Assembly (NCBI GenBank): GCA_946412245.1
Contig: CAMKGM010000012.1
Location: forward strand, 1-64,000
DNA: 64,000 bases
Source: an uncultured Bacteroidales bacterium
GTDB lineage: Bacteria; Bacteroidota; Bacteroidia; Bacteroidales; Muribaculaceae
Direction of reading: 5' to 3'
Both the position numbers and the translations under genes were made by a program. Below, piece by piece: positions 19,101 to 27,852 of this stretch. The notes beneath the pieces were generated by a model. The model saw nothing but the letters and a program-made list of their open reading frames with translations. It was not told the DNA's origin and ran no database searches. Each line of letters begins with the position of its first letter. The first letter of the stretch is position 1.

Positions 19101-19596
19101 GGTCATGGATGGCGGCAAATTGTCTTATCCTGAAATCAAGAGCTTTGCCAAGATGACTAACGAGGGCAAGTCGCTTTCTATCGCGTTCCCCATCAACGAC
19201 ATGGGCGACGGTCAGCACATGCTCACCTACACCGTCTATGATGTGGCCGGAAATTGCGCCACACGCACCATTACCTTTGTTGTTGAAAGCAATGCGAAGG
19301 TGAATTTGGAAGTTGCAGAAACTCCGGTAGTGAGCAAGGCTACCTTCAATATGACTTCGGAGTTGCGCGTTACTCCGCCCATCACCCTCAAAGTGACCGA
19401 TGCCACCGGCAACCTGTTGTTTGTCAAGAAGGTTTCTTCGTTCCCCTATCAGTGGGATCTCAAGGACAACAACGGCAACAAGGTGCCTTCAGGACTTTAC
19501 CGTTACTTCGGCTCTTACAATGATGAGGCCGGCAACTATGGTGGTACTGAAATTAAGAATTTGGTCGTAGTAGATATTTTGAACAGCAATAACTAA
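16117..19596 (+). CDS. Second PorU-like C25 peptidase
   Basis: An 1159-residue secreted protein with the same architecture as the porU product at 11242: signal peptide (about 1-25), GKWVKIQIPESGVYELTAAE opening, a C25 fold with candidate catalytic His662 (YVGHSG) and Cys696 (TASCDV), and a C-terminal CTD-like segment (PSGLYRYFG, ending IKNLVVVDIL). The Cys motif TASCDVAQYD differs from the TASCEFTRFD of the first copy. It could be a second sortase, a protease with another target, or a redundant copy. A strong terminator follows. Confidence 0.85.
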   Translation: MCKNNFLKHLCMVLMLLTTVTAAQGLSLSNYASTSKLANGKWVKIQIPESGVYELTAAELSEMGFADITKVRIYGNGGYMMSEVLDGSAPDDLVQVPLKRYGNKICFYAKGPVSFTLESPTGATPRFTRTVNAYSQYGYYFVTENIGNDLTINSSSAAGYDGSVARPSSLAKCYHELEKTSVKLSGKSYLGEAIPTPDILTLPYSVPNRVAETPIIITACVAAAVQSSTSVTVPGYMSAYLNSGTERDTLPYSLSASRIYGLSGQIAYNYVTPTISITPKRTADNGTIDFNAYCPSGGTVTSAYLDYFIFTYDRRNVMDADNQFLMNFNQMTINDRVEMPEATQDLEVWNIDNESVPVQYPCAQYTGDGTPVMAFTPGYNKKWSQFVAFYPQQTLKKISSYEMVENQNLHGMTTPDMLILTDKVFLEQAERIAQLHRDHDNMSVGIVTQDQVFNEFSGGVPDAMAVKLMNKMFYDRNKTKFKHFLILGCGSYDNRGLIANKPNRVITYQSDNSNDGSRTYTCDDFFGFLDDNSGHEANSDLLRIGVGRIPSADPAEAKTDIDKLINYVTNPDYGSWRNNTLITADDYNSGLHTFQGDAAADLIDTGLGLELNVDKVFVEMYPRATEASEPGVAESKRTSLVGREKMKEGWLRGLYFTSYVGHSGTTYFTKEAKLWNVSDVYSTNNRYLPIMSTASCDVAQYDSDLRGIAEHMFHKTDGGAIALLTSTRLVTAEENDPLNRAFIRNLFSYAANGYMPTIGEAYMKAKQYKGTTANNNKMSFCLLGDPAIKINYPKPYFKVVSINSTDVTGAESAAIEVAPLTKLTVKAQVMNAAGTAVNTAFNGDATLSLYDVKKYFKSYTFSEDQYSKTRDIYYPRDLLAEVSGRVVNGVFTGSVVVPRNVKAQNETGLVRVYAHQDDSEEMVNGSSAKVMLLAYNEETAGADESAPVITSMYLNDEMTFSEGASVPANSILYITVDDNLGVNTQSVSMAGTMSLVMDGGKLSYPEIKSFAKMTNEGKSLSIAFPINDMGDGQHMLTYTVYDVAGNCATRTITFVVESNAKVNLEVAETPVVSKATFNMTSELRVTPPITLKVTDATGNLLFVKKVSSFPYQWDLKDNNGNKVPSGLYRYFGSYNDEAGNYGGTEIKNLVVVDILNSNN

Positions 19597-19634
19597 TCAG
19601 TTACGAGGCCTCACGCCTCATAACGACTACCGAT

Positions 19635-19677
19635 AAAAGCACCCGGTGATGCAGTAGCATTGCCGGGTGCTTTTTTT
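19635..19677 (+). terminator. Intrinsic terminator
   Basis: A 12-bp stem (19635-19646 and 19663-19674) runs into seven T residues, after the second PorU-like gene. Confidence 0.85.
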
Positions 19678-19764
19678 AGGAAGAAAATATCCCAAATCCT
19701 AATAACCGAATTGGGATTATGGTGTTATCTGTTTGAAACCGGATTGCCAGCAAAATGTGTCAAC

Positions 19765-19801
19765 CGTCATGCGTGACGTGAGCTGAAAAGCGTCATGCGT
19801 G
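19765..19801. repeat. 11-bp direct repeat upstream of rocD
   Basis: CGTCATGCGTG occurs at 19765-19775 and again at 19791-19801, 26 nt apart start to start. The first copy extends to the hairpin CGTCATGCGTGACG. It lies in the 405-nt gap between the PorU-like gene and rocD, about 115 nt upstream of the rocD promoter. It may be a regulator site; nothing else was seen in this gap except the terminator and promoter listed. Confidence 0.5.
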
Positions 19802-19916
19802 GGTGCAAATTTACATTATTTTCATGATTAATGAGTCAAGAGATTGATCAAAAAGATTTATTTTTGTTGAAATAGGAGCAAAGTGTGCTGAAAAAGTGAA
19901 AAAACGTGGCGCAAGA

Positions 19917-19947
19917 TTGCACGATTAAGCAAAATTCTGTAACTTTG
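19917..19947 (+). promoter_or_regulatory. rocD promoter
   Basis: TTG (19917-19919), 20-nt spacer, TAACTTTG (19940-19947), 54 nt before the rocD start codon. Confidence 0.75.
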
Positions 19948-20001
19948 TGAGTGTATAATCTTATTTATAGTACTTCATTTATATAATTCACAATTATTAA
20001 A

Positions 20002-21282
20002 ATGGCAACTAAAACTAAACCATCAACCAAAACAGCTTCGAAAGAAGCAAAAGTAACCAAGAGTGAAACCAAGCGGTACATAGCAATGGAAGACCGCTAT
20101 GGTGCGCACAACTATCACCCGCTGCCCGTAGTGCTTCACAAGGGCAAGGGAATCTATGTTTGGGATGTTGAGGGCAAGAAGTACTTCGACTTCCTGTCAT
20201 CTTACTCGGCTGTGAACCAAGGTCACTGCCATCCCCGCATTGTAAAAGCACTGAAGGATCAGGCCAACGTGCTGTGTCTGACCTCTCGCGCATTCTACAA
20301 CGATGCCTTCTGCGAGTATGAGAAATTCATGCACAGCTACTTTGGCTACGACAAGGTGCTGCCCATGAACACCGGTGCCGAGGGCGTGGAGACCGCTCTG
20401 AAACTGGCTCGTCGCTGGGGTGCTGTGAAGAAAGGTATACCCAACGACAAGATTAAGATCATTTGCTGCGAGGGTAACTTCCACGGCCGCACCGTGACGG
20501 TGATTACCATGAGCGACGACCCCAGTTCGTATGCCGACTATGGTCCACTGACTCCCGGTTTCATCCGCATTCCTTACAACGATCCCAAGGCGCTCGAGAA
20601 AGCACTTGAGAAATATGGCAAGGAAGTGTGTGCTTTCATCGCTGAGCCCATTCAGGGTGAGGCAGGCGTGTTTGTGCCCGATGATGGCTACCTGAAGAAA
20701 TGCTTCGACCTGTGCCACAAGCACAATGTGCTCTTCATTGCCGACGAGGTTCAAACCGGTATTGCCCGTACCGGCAAGATGCTCTGCAGCCAGCACGACG
20801 GCATTCGCCCCGATATCGTGATTCTTGGTAAGGCCCTTGGTGGTGGTGTGCTGCCCGTTTCGGCTTGCCTTGCCGACGACGACATCATGCTCAACATCAA
20901 GCCCGGCGAGCACGGTTCAACCTTCGGTGGTTTCCCCTTGGCAGCACGCGTTGCCGTTGAGGCCCTCAAGGTAGTGAAAGACGAGAAACTCGTTCAGAAT
21001 GCCGAGAAGATGGGTAAGATTTTCCGTGAAGAAATCAAGAAAATCAATTCGCCCTATATCGTGGAGGTTCGCGGTCGTGGTCTGCTCAATGCCATCGTGA
21101 CCAAGCCTGTTAAAGGCAAAACCGCATGGGACATCTGCCTGAAGCTGCGTGACAACGGTCTGCTGGCTAAACCCACTCACGACCACATCATTCGCTTCGC
21201 ACCTCCCTTGTGCATCACTAAGGAAGAAATCCTTAAGGCTATCGCCATCATCAAGAAGACCTTCGAGCAGATGTCGAAGTAA
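20002..21282 (+). CDS. rocD: Ornithine aminotransferase
   Basis: A PLP enzyme that transfers the delta-amino group of ornithine to 2-oxoglutarate, giving glutamate-5-semialdehyde. The 426-residue protein has the class III aminotransferase motifs: [30 protein letters not shown], the ADEVQTG acid, and the PLP lysine in ILGKALGGG (Lys277). The first 24 residues are a Lys/Thr-rich extension not needed for the fold. It stands alone with its own promoter and terminator. The arc genes and pruA in the same 12 kb suggest that its role is arginine/ornithine catabolism. Confidence 0.93.
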   Translation: MATKTKPSTKTASKEAKVTKSETKRYIAMEDRYGAHNYHPLPVVLHKGKGIYVWDVEGKKYFDFLSSYSAVNQGHCHPRIVKALKDQANVLCLTSRAFYNDAFCEYEKFMHSYFGYDKVLPMNTGAEGVETALKLARRWGAVKKGIPNDKIKIICCEGNFHGRTVTVITMSDDPSSYADYGPLTPGFIRIPYNDPKALEKALEKYGKEVCAFIAEPIQGEAGVFVPDDGYLKKCFDLCHKHNVLFIADEVQTGIARTGKMLCSQHDGIRPDIVILGKALGGGVLPVSACLADDDIMLNIKPGEHGSTFGGFPLAARVAVEALKVVKDEKLVQNAEKMGKIFREEIKKINSPYIVEVRGRGLLNAIVTKPVKGKTAWDICLKLRDNGLLAKPTHDHIIRFAPPLCITKEEILKAIAIIKKTFEQMSK

Positions 21283-21332
21283 GGATGAGGCTTTTGCCCT
21301 AAAGGTAAAAGATAACTATGTTTTTCAAATAC

Positions 21333-21366
21333 AAGAGCCGCACCTTTCCAGGCGCGGCTCTTTTTT
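21333..21366 (+). terminator. rocD terminator
   Basis: A 9-bp GC-rich stem (21333-21341 and 21354-21362) leads into a T-run ending at 21366. The minus-strand alcohol dehydrogenase gene ends at 21403. Confidence 0.8.
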
Positions 21367-21402
21367 AGTATTGAATGTAATATCCCGAAAACGGTCACAT
21401 TC

Positions 21403-22575
21403 TTATAAACTCTCCTTAAGAATATCTGAAACGTCTTCTTTCGACAGATTCAGATAGCCTGCAGGATAGACCACGGTGGTCTCAGTGATGCCGGCAATCA
21501 TTTCAGCCGTAGCACCCAGTTCGCCTATTGTCAAAGGCAGACCAATCTCCTGCATCCACGCTTTCAGTGCTTGCAGACCGGCTTCGGCTATCTGCTCATC
21601 GGTCATTCCATCGCCCGAGATGTTCCACACATTCTTGGCGAAGCGCACGAATTTAGGCAGACCGTTCTGCATGGCGCGACGATAGTAAGCCATCGAGACC
21701 GAGGCCAGCGCATAGCCGTGAGGAGCGTGTGTCCAGGCTCCCACGCTGTGACCTATCATGTGCACCATCCAGTCTTCCTTCTTGCCCAACCCGATGAGGG
21801 TGTTCAGCGCCCATGTAGCCGTCCACATGATGTTGGAGCGTGCTTCGTAGTCTTGCGGATTCTTGACGGCAATGCGGCTACTATGAATCACCGAGCGCAT
21901 CAGTCCCTCGGCGAGGTAATCGCTGGTGTTGTCGTCGAAGTCGCTGAAGTATTGCTCCATAATGTGGTTCATGATGTCGTAGATGCCTGCCTTCATTTGG
22001 TTCTCGGGCACGGTCATTGTGAACTTCGGGTTCAAGATGGAGAACTTAGGCATCAGTCGGCTGTCAAACACATGACCCACCTTGAATGTGTGTTCGGCAT
22101 CGGTAATCACTGTGCCTGCATTCATCTCCGAGCCGGTTCCGGCCATTGTCAAGATGCAACCCACGGGCAACAACTTTTGGTCTTCGGCAGGGTTTTCCTG
22201 CTTCAGCCAAAACTTATCCCAATAATCACCCTCGTAATAGACCGAGGCTGCCACAGCCTTTGAATAGTCGCACACACTACCGCCACCAAGGGCAAGAATC
22301 AAATCGACCTCGTTCTCGCGGGCTATCTTTACACCCTCGTTCAGTTTCTCCAGTGTGGGGTTTGTCATGACACCGGGGTTCTCAACGATGGTCTTGCCGG
22401 CCTCGTGCAAAATGGCTATCACCTGGTCGTAGATACCGTTACGCTTCACGCTGCCACTACCATAGTTGAGCAGCACTACCGGGCCGTAGCCCTTAAGTTC
22501 GTCCTTGAGGAAGTTCAGAGACTCATCACCGAAATACAATTTGGTGGGATTGTAATAAGAAAAATTTCCGAGCAT
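21403..22575 (-). CDS. Iron-containing alcohol dehydrogenase (YqhD/butanol dehydrogenase type)
   Basis: A 390-residue type III alcohol dehydrogenase, probably reducing aldehydes with NADPH. It opens with FSYYNPTKLYFGDES, has the nucleotide-binding GGGSVCDYSKAV, and metal-ligand histidines in GHSVGAWTHAPHGYAL, all typical of YqhD and the butanol dehydrogenases. It is the last gene of a probable minus-strand unit: exported flavodoxin, aldo/keto reductase, alcohol dehydrogenase. In other bacteria this trio is often linked with aldehyde or redox stress, which would fit here but is inference. Confidence 0.88.
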   Translation of the reverse strand: MLGNFSYYNPTKLYFGDESLNFLKDELKGYGPVVLLNYGSGSVKRNGIYDQVIAILHEAGKTIVENPGVMTNPTLEKLNEGVKIARENEVDLILALGGGSVCDYSKAVAASVYYEGDYWDKFWLKQENPAEDQKLLPVGCILTMAGTGSEMNAGTVITDAEHTFKVGHVFDSRLMPKFSILNPKFTMTVPENQMKAGIYDIMNHIMEQYFSDFDDNTSDYLAEGLMRSVIHSSRIAVKNPQDYEARSNIMWTATWALNTLIGLGKKEDWMVHMIGHSVGAWTHAPHGYALASVSMAYYRRAMQNGLPKFVRFAKNVWNISGDGMTDEQIAEAGLQALKAWMQEIGLPLTIGELGATAEMIAGITETTVVYPAGYLNLSKEDVSDILKESL

Positions 22576-22667
22576 AGTTGTATGATTAAAATGTTTTTTA
22601 CTGATTTATATTACTCTATATTTTGCTAAATTTTGTAGGATTGCCGCCCGCTATAGTGTTGGGGGGC

Positions 22668-23513
22668 TTATCCGTAATTCTCAATGAGATACTTCACAAA
22701 TTGCGGGTCACCAAAGTTAATGGTGCCGGTGTCGTGCTGGTTGAGTGCGGCAATCTGCGCCATCTCGTCATCGTTCAACTTGAAGTCGAAAATGTCGAAA
22801 TTCTGGGCCATGCGCTCCTTGTGGGTCGATTTGGGAATGGCCACAATGCCACGCTGGGTGAGCCAACGCAGAGCTACCTGCGCTGCACTCTTGCCATACT
22901 TCGCCCCTATGGCGGCAAGTTCTTCGCTCTTCACGATGCCGTCTACACCTTGACCGCCAAGCGGGCCCCAAGCCATCATTTTGGTACCGAACTCGGCATG
23001 AACTGGTTCGATGCCCGTCTGCTGGATGAGGGCGTTGCATTGCAACTGGTTCACCATGGGTTTCACCTCCACATAGTGGGCGAAATCGAAGAAACGCCCA
23101 GCCTGGAAGTTGCTCACGCCAATGGCGCGCACCTTGCCGTCGCGATAGGCCTTCTCCATAGCGCGCCACGAGCCGAACACATCGCCGTAGGCCTGATGGA
23201 TGAGCAGCAGGTCGATGTACTCGGTCTGCAACTTGCGCAGGCTCTCATCGATGCTCTTTGCTGCCTTTTCTTCGCCGGCGTTGGCAATCCACACTTTTGT
23301 AACGAGGAACAGGTCTTCGCGTTTCAGACCACTCTTGCGCCAGGCATTGCCCACGCCTTCTTCGTTCTGATAGGCTTGCGCCGTGTCAATCAGTCTGTAG
23401 CCCACACTCAGCGCGTCGCTCACGCAACGCTCGCACTCGTCGGGGCTTACCAAAAATACGCCGTAGCCCAATGTGGGCATCTCAACGCCGTTAGATAATT
23501 TCAGATATTCCAT
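22668..23513 (-). CDS. Aldo/keto reductase
   Basis: A 281-residue NADPH-dependent carbonyl reductase of the AKR family. The catalytic tetrad is visible: Asp43 and Tyr48 in RLIDTAQAY, Lys73 in LVTKVW, and His106 in LLLIHQ. The NADPH-binding AIPKSTHKERM segment is near the C-terminus. It follows the flavodoxin gene by 18 nt and precedes the alcohol dehydrogenase by 92 nt, so the three are likely cotranscribed. The substrate is not predictable from the sequence. Confidence 0.92.
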   Translation of the reverse strand: MEYLKLSNGVEMPTLGYGVFLVSPDECERCVSDALSVGYRLIDTAQAYQNEEGVGNAWRKSGLKREDLFLVTKVWIANAGEEKAAKSIDESLRKLQTEYIDLLLIHQAYGDVFGSWRAMEKAYRDGKVRAIGVSNFQAGRFFDFAHYVEVKPMVNQLQCNALIQQTGIEPVHAEFGTKMMAWGPLGGQGVDGIVKSEELAAIGAKYGKSAAQVALRWLTQRGIVAIPKSTHKERMAQNFDIFDFKLNDDEMAQIAALNQHDTGTINFGDPQFVKYLIENYG

Positions 23514-23531
23514 AATTATATATTGTTCTTA

Positions 23532-24137
23532 TTAAAAGCCCAAGCCTTTGAGCCACTTCTCAACCTTGGCACGCTCGGTGCGCACCTCATGGCCATAGAT
23601 GCTGAATCCCTTGGTGACATTAGCACCGGGGAAAGCGTCTTTCACATCTTCCACGCAATTGGCCAGGCCGCTGCCCTCGTGAGTGGTGAAGGGAATCACG
23701 GTCTTGCCGGCAAGGTCGTTTTCATGCTTCTTGAAGAAAGTGAACATCACCTGAGGATAGGTACCCCACCACACGGGACCGCCAATGAACACGGTATCGT
23801 ATTTGCTCATGTCCACATCGCCCTCATACTCGGGTAGTTCGCCCTTGTTGGCCTCTTCCTGTGCCAACTTGATGAGCGGATTGTAGGCCATGCCGTCGTA
23901 CTTGTGCGTAACAATCTCGAACTGGTCGGCACCGGTGATTTCGCTGATGTAATCGGCCACAATCTTCGTGTTTCCAACCTCGATGTTACCTACTGCGTAG
24001 TTGTCTCCCGCATGCGAGAAGAACACTACCAATGCTTTGCCTTTCTGTTCCATAGTTGTCTCTTGTTTTGGGCCGCCACTGCACGACATGGTTACGAGCA
24101 GTCCCATAGCAGCCATGATGATAGTCTTGAAAATCAT
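23532..24137 (-). CDS. Exported flavodoxin-like lipoprotein
   Basis: A 201-residue flavodoxin fold with a lipoprotein signal: a hydrophobic stretch then the lipobox VTMSC (Cys19). The mature part has the phosphate-binding start VVFFSHAGDNYAVG, the second FMN loop GGPVWWGTYP and a final KVEKWLKGLGF helix. Typical cytoplasmic flavodoxins have no signal peptide, so a membrane-anchored, extracytoplasmic electron carrier or quinone/nitro reductase partner is implied (inference). It is the first gene of the unit with the aldo/keto reductase and alcohol dehydrogenase. Confidence 0.82.
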   Translation of the reverse strand: MIFKTIIMAAMGLLVTMSCSGGPKQETTMEQKGKALVVFFSHAGDNYAVGNIEVGNTKIVADYISEITGADQFEIVTHKYDGMAYNPLIKLAQEEANKGELPEYEGDVDMSKYDTVFIGGPVWWGTYPQVMFTFFKKHENDLAGKTVIPFTTHEGSGLANCVEDVKDAFPGANVTKGFSIYGHEVRTERAKVEKWLKGLGF

Positions 24138-24364
24138 AGTCGGTTCTCCTTATTATATTAAATGGAATTGTTTTGTTTCTCTTTCGAGATTGTCAAATGG
24201 TTCATTTGTTTCGCAAATTATTTACACTGCAAAGTTATAACTGATTATTGATGCAATAATTTCACAAAAAACGCCATAATTTTCACTTTTTGCACAATTC
24301 GTTACAGCCTACACATTTATGAGTGCAGGGTAAACACCTTACTAAAGTTTATGGGACATAATAG

Positions 24365-24399
24365 CAAGCGGGAATCTCCACATCAGGGATTCCCGCTTG
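24365..24399 (-). terminator. arc operon hairpin
   Basis: A 12-bp stem (24365-24376 and 24388-24399) lies 57 nt beyond the arcC stop. A T-run is not obvious. The rest of the 318-nt gap (24138-24455) holds only a TAACTTTG -7-like box at 24230-24237 upstream of the flavodoxin gene. Confidence 0.7.
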
Positions 24400-24455
24400 A
24401 GTGTTGGGGTGTGCCGGGGTGAGTACCCTCGTGGCACCGATTTCAGTTGTGTGTT

Positions 24456-25397
24456 TTAGTCTTGAGTGATGATGGTGCCGGTCTTGCCCTGGAGGGCTTC
24501 GCGGGCTTTCTCAAGCGATGTGATGAGCGCCTTGCTACCGTTGCTACGCTCCACATAGCGAATGCAGGACTCAATCTTGGGCAGCATGCTGCCGGGAGCG
24601 AAGTGACCTTGCTTGATGTATTCCTTGGCTTCGCTCACGGTCATGGTGTCAAGATTCTTTTGGTCGGGCTTGCCAAAGTTGATGGCAACTTTCTCGACAG
24701 CAGTGAGAATCACGAGCATATCGGCCTTGAGGTCCAAGGCGAGGCGTGCACTGGCGCGGTCCTTGTCAATCACGGCAGCCACACCGCTGTAGTCGCCGGG
24801 ATTGTTTTCTACAACGGGAATGCCGCCACCACCCACGGTGATTGTCACAGCGTGGTTGCTGACTAGATGCTCCACCACGGGTAGTTCCACGATTTTGATG
24901 GGAGCGGGCGAGGGCACCACACGGCGCCATCCGCGTCCGGCATCTTCAACAAAGGTGTAGTCGGTCGTAGCCATAATCTCTTCGGCCTCCTCCTTGCTGT
25001 AGAACATGCCCACGGGCTTGGTGGGATTCTCGAAGGCAGGGTCGTTCTTGTCAACCACCACTTGTGTGACGATGGTGATGCAAGGTTTGTTGATGCCGCG
25101 GCGGGTGAGCTCACGGCCCACAGCCTGCTGCAGGTGATAGCCAATGTAACCCTGGGTCATGGCACCGCACTCGGGGAAGGGGATGCGTGGCGTTCCACCG
25201 CCATTCTTGGCCGAGAACTGGAATGCCAGGTTCACCATGCCCACTTGGGGACCGTTGCCGTGACCAATCACTACATCGTAACCCTCCTCAACGAGGTCGA
25301 CGATGGTGGAAGCGGTTGCCTCGACGAGCTTCAGCTGCTCTTCGGGAGAATTGCCCAGAGCGTTTCCGCCCAGGGCAATTACAAGACGTTTGTTCAT
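24456..25397 (-). CDS. arcC: Carbamate kinase
   Basis: It converts carbamoyl phosphate and ADP to ATP, carbamate and then ammonia and CO2, the ATP-yielding last step of the arginine deiminase pathway. The 313-residue protein starts with LVIALGGNALG and has VIGHGNGPQVG, GRGWRRVVPSP and the HFAPGSMLPKIE segment of the carbamate kinase family. It is the third gene of arcA-arcB-arcC on the minus strand, 32 nt after arcB. Confidence 0.94.
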   Translation of the reverse strand: MNKRLVIALGGNALGNSPEEQLKLVEATASTIVDLVEEGYDVVIGHGNGPQVGMVNLAFQFSAKNGGGTPRIPFPECGAMTQGYIGYHLQQAVGRELTRRGINKPCITIVTQVVVDKNDPAFENPTKPVGMFYSKEEAEEIMATTDYTFVEDAGRGWRRVVPSPAPIKIVELPVVEHLVSNHAVTITVGGGGIPVVENNPGDYSGVAAVIDKDRASARLALDLKADMLVILTAVEKVAINFGKPDQKNLDTMTVSEAKEYIKQGHFAPGSMLPKIESCIRYVERSNGSKALITSLEKAREALQGKTGTIITQD

Positions 25398-25429
25398 ATC
25401 GATGGTATGAATAAGGATTATTCGGTTGA

Positions 25430-26422
25430 TTATTTGAGTGTTGCGAACATCACAGCCTTGATGGTGTGCATGCGGTTCTCAGCCTCGTCAAATACCTTCG
25501 ACTGCTTGCTGCGGAACACCTTGTCGGTAACTTCCATTTCCTTCAGACCGAACTTCTTGTAGATATCCATGCCGATGGTAGTTTCCAGGTCGTGGAATGA
25601 AGGCAGGCAGTGCAGGAAGATGGCGTCGGGGTTGGCGTTGGCCATCACGGCGTCGTTCACCTGATAGGGGCTGAGCAGTTTGATGCGCTGTTCCCAAATA
25701 TCGTCGGGTTCGCCCATTGATACCCAAATGTCGGTGTAGATTACGTCAGCGTTCTTGGTGCCCTTCTTCACGTCGTCGGTGAGTGTGATGGTGCAACCGT
25801 TCTCCTTAGCGATTTCTTTGCAAGTCTTCACCAGTTTGGCATCGGGCATGTTGTCCTTAGGACCGCAAGCGACGAAGTTGATACCCAACTTGGCCGAAAC
25901 AACCATCAGCGAGTTAGCCACGTTGTTGCGAGCATCGCCCATGAAGACCATCTTCAGGCCTTTGTAGCGGCCGAAGTTCTCCTCGATGGTGAGCACGTCG
26001 GCGAGCATCTGAGTGGGGTGGAAGTCAGTAGTCAGACCGTTCCATACGGGAACGCCGGCATACTTGGCGAGGTCTTCAACAATCTGCTGGTCGAAACCGC
26101 GATATTCAATACCGTCGAACATGCGACCGAGCACCTTGGCAGTGTCTTCGAGCGACTCTTTCTTGCCCATTTGCGAAGAACCCGGATCAAGATAAGTCAC
26201 GCCCATACCCAGGTCGTTGCCGGCTACCTCAAACGAGCAGCGGGTGCGAGTTGAGGTCTTCTCGAACAACAGCACGATGTTCTTGCCGGTGAGGTACTTG
26301 TGAGGAGTGTTGGTGCGTTTCAGACGCTTGAAATCTTTACTGAGTTCCAGTAAGTATTGAATCTCTTCAGTTGTGAAATCGAGTAATTTCAGGAAACTTC
26401 TTCCCGATAAACTTCTTGGCAT
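25430..26422 (-). CDS. arcB: Ornithine carbamoyltransferase, catabolic type
   Basis: In this context it splits citrulline with phosphate into ornithine and carbamoyl phosphate. The 330-residue protein has the carbamoyl-phosphate loop STRTRC (residues 57-62), an FLHCLPSFHD catalytic motif, and a WVSMGE stretch whose SMG motif marks true ornithine carbamoyltransferases. This separates it from the N-succinylornithine enzyme usual in Bacteroidetes arginine synthesis. It sits between arcA and arcC, 64 and 32 nt away. Confidence 0.93.
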   Translation of the reverse strand: MPRSLSGRSFLKLLDFTTEEIQYLLELSKDFKRLKRTNTPHKYLTGKNIVLLFEKTSTRTRCSFEVAGNDLGMGVTYLDPGSSQMGKKESLEDTAKVLGRMFDGIEYRGFDQQIVEDLAKYAGVPVWNGLTTDFHPTQMLADVLTIEENFGRYKGLKMVFMGDARNNVANSLMVVSAKLGINFVACGPKDNMPDAKLVKTCKEIAKENGCTITLTDDVKKGTKNADVIYTDIWVSMGEPDDIWEQRIKLLSPYQVNDAVMANANPDAIFLHCLPSFHDLETTIGMDIYKKFGLKEMEVTDKVFRSKQSKVFDEAENRMHTIKAVMFATLK

Positions 26423-26486
26423 AATTAAATAGTGTTTAAGTGTTGATAATGTGTGTTATAAGAAATAGTTGATGTGTCGGTATAGA

Positions 26487-27716
26487 TTAATCTTCGCGCC
26501 ACAGCGGCATGCTCATGCAGCGTGGTCCTCCACGGCCTCGTGAGAGCTCGCTGCTGGGAATTTCAAGCACGGTGAGTCCGTAATCGCGCAAAATGGCATT
26601 AGTCACATTGTTGCGCTCATACACCACCACCTTGCCGGGGGCAATGCACAGCGTGTTGGCACCGTCGTTCCACTGTTCGCGTTCGGCAGTGATGCGGTCG
26701 CCGCCGCCGCACTTAATCAGGGTTACCTGCTTCACGCCCAGTGCCTCGGCAAGAATCTCTTCAAGCGACTCCTCTTTGCGGTTGATGGTCACTTTGCCGC
26801 AATCGTCACCCGGAGTGATTTTGAACACTTCAAGCGGACCCAGAATGCCGGGATGCACGGTGAACTTGTCGTAGTCGATTTGAGTGAACACTGTGTCCAG
26901 GTGCATAAATGCGCGGGTTTCCGGAATGCGAATGGCGAGAATCGTGTTAATCTTTGCGTCGGCATTGGCAAAGATGTTTTTCGCCATCTGCTCGATGCCG
27001 TCGGGCTCGGTGCGTTGCGAGATGCCTATGGCGAGCGTGTGCTCGTTCAGGTTGAGCACGTCGCCTCCCTCAATTGAGAATGGAATGTCGCGCTCATAGT
27101 AGTGCTGCACTTGGTTGAAGTCGGGGTGATACTTAAAGATGTAGTGCCCGTAGATGGTCTCACGACGACGAGTCTGCGAGAACATACAGTTGATGCCTAC
27201 GCCGGTGCCGATGCTCTCAAACGGGTCGCGGGTGAAGTACAGATTGGGCATGGGGTTGATAACCATGCGGCTATCGCCCTTCACCTGGTAGGCGAGCGAT
27301 TGCTCAATGTTGTTATTGCCGTGCAACTCGTTAATGTGGATGCCTTCCATGGTCTTGAGCACGAGTTCCTTGCTGTCGGCGATTCCGTTCAGGAAATTAT
27401 AAACGATTTCCTTGTACTTGTCGCTACGCACGCCGGCCTCGTCGATGTACTGGCGCAGAAACTCCTCCCGAATTTCAGGACTCAATGCAATTACCTGAGC
27501 CATAAGATCCTCAAGATAGACCACTTCCACACCATTGTCGCGCAACACCTGCGAGAAGGCATCGTGCTCTTCTTCGGCCACTTTCAGGTAGGGGATGTCG
27601 TCAAAGAGCAACTCCTCGAGCGTGTTGGGCGTGAGGTTCAGCAATTCGCGTCCCGGCCTGTGCAGTAGGACTTTTTTCAGTGGTTTAATCTCACTTGTTA
27701 CATGAATACCTTTCAT
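26487..27716 (-). CDS. arcA: Arginine deiminase
   Basis: It hydrolyses arginine to citrulline and ammonia, the first step of the arginine deiminase pathway. The 409-residue protein has LTPNTLEELLFDDIPYL at the N-terminus, the substrate loop FTRDPF, MHLDTVFT, and the catalytic cysteine Cys400 in GGPRCMSMPLWRED at the end. It is the first gene of arcABC. No ArcD-type arginine/ornithine antiporter is in the window. Confidence 0.95.
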   Translation of the reverse strand: MKGIHVTSEIKPLKKVLLHRPGRELLNLTPNTLEELLFDDIPYLKVAEEEHDAFSQVLRDNGVEVVYLEDLMAQVIALSPEIREEFLRQYIDEAGVRSDKYKEIVYNFLNGIADSKELVLKTMEGIHINELHGNNNIEQSLAYQVKGDSRMVINPMPNLYFTRDPFESIGTGVGINCMFSQTRRRETIYGHYIFKYHPDFNQVQHYYERDIPFSIEGGDVLNLNEHTLAIGISQRTEPDGIEQMAKNIFANADAKINTILAIRIPETRAFMHLDTVFTQIDYDKFTVHPGILGPLEVFKITPGDDCGKVTINRKEESLEEILAEALGVKQVTLIKCGGGDRITAEREQWNDGANTLCIAPGKVVVYERNNVTNAILRDYGLTVLEIPSSELSRGRGGPRCMSMPLWRED

Positions 27717-27759
27717 GGATAATTGTGTATCTTAGTTTTTGATGGTCGTTTTAAAGGCA

Positions 27760-27767
27760 CAAAGGTA
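27760..27767 (-). promoter_or_regulatory. arcA promoter -7 box
   Basis: TACCTTTG on the minus strand, 43 nt upstream of the arcA start, fits TAnnTTTG. The expected -33 position reads TTCG rather than TTTG, so the promoter may be weak or activator-dependent. Confidence 0.5.
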
Positions 27768-27852
27768 AGCATTTTACTTGAACTGACGAATTTTTCACTC
27801 AAGTTTTTTCATAAAGATTTGTTGGGGTGAGTTTAGGAGGTAGTGCTAATTT

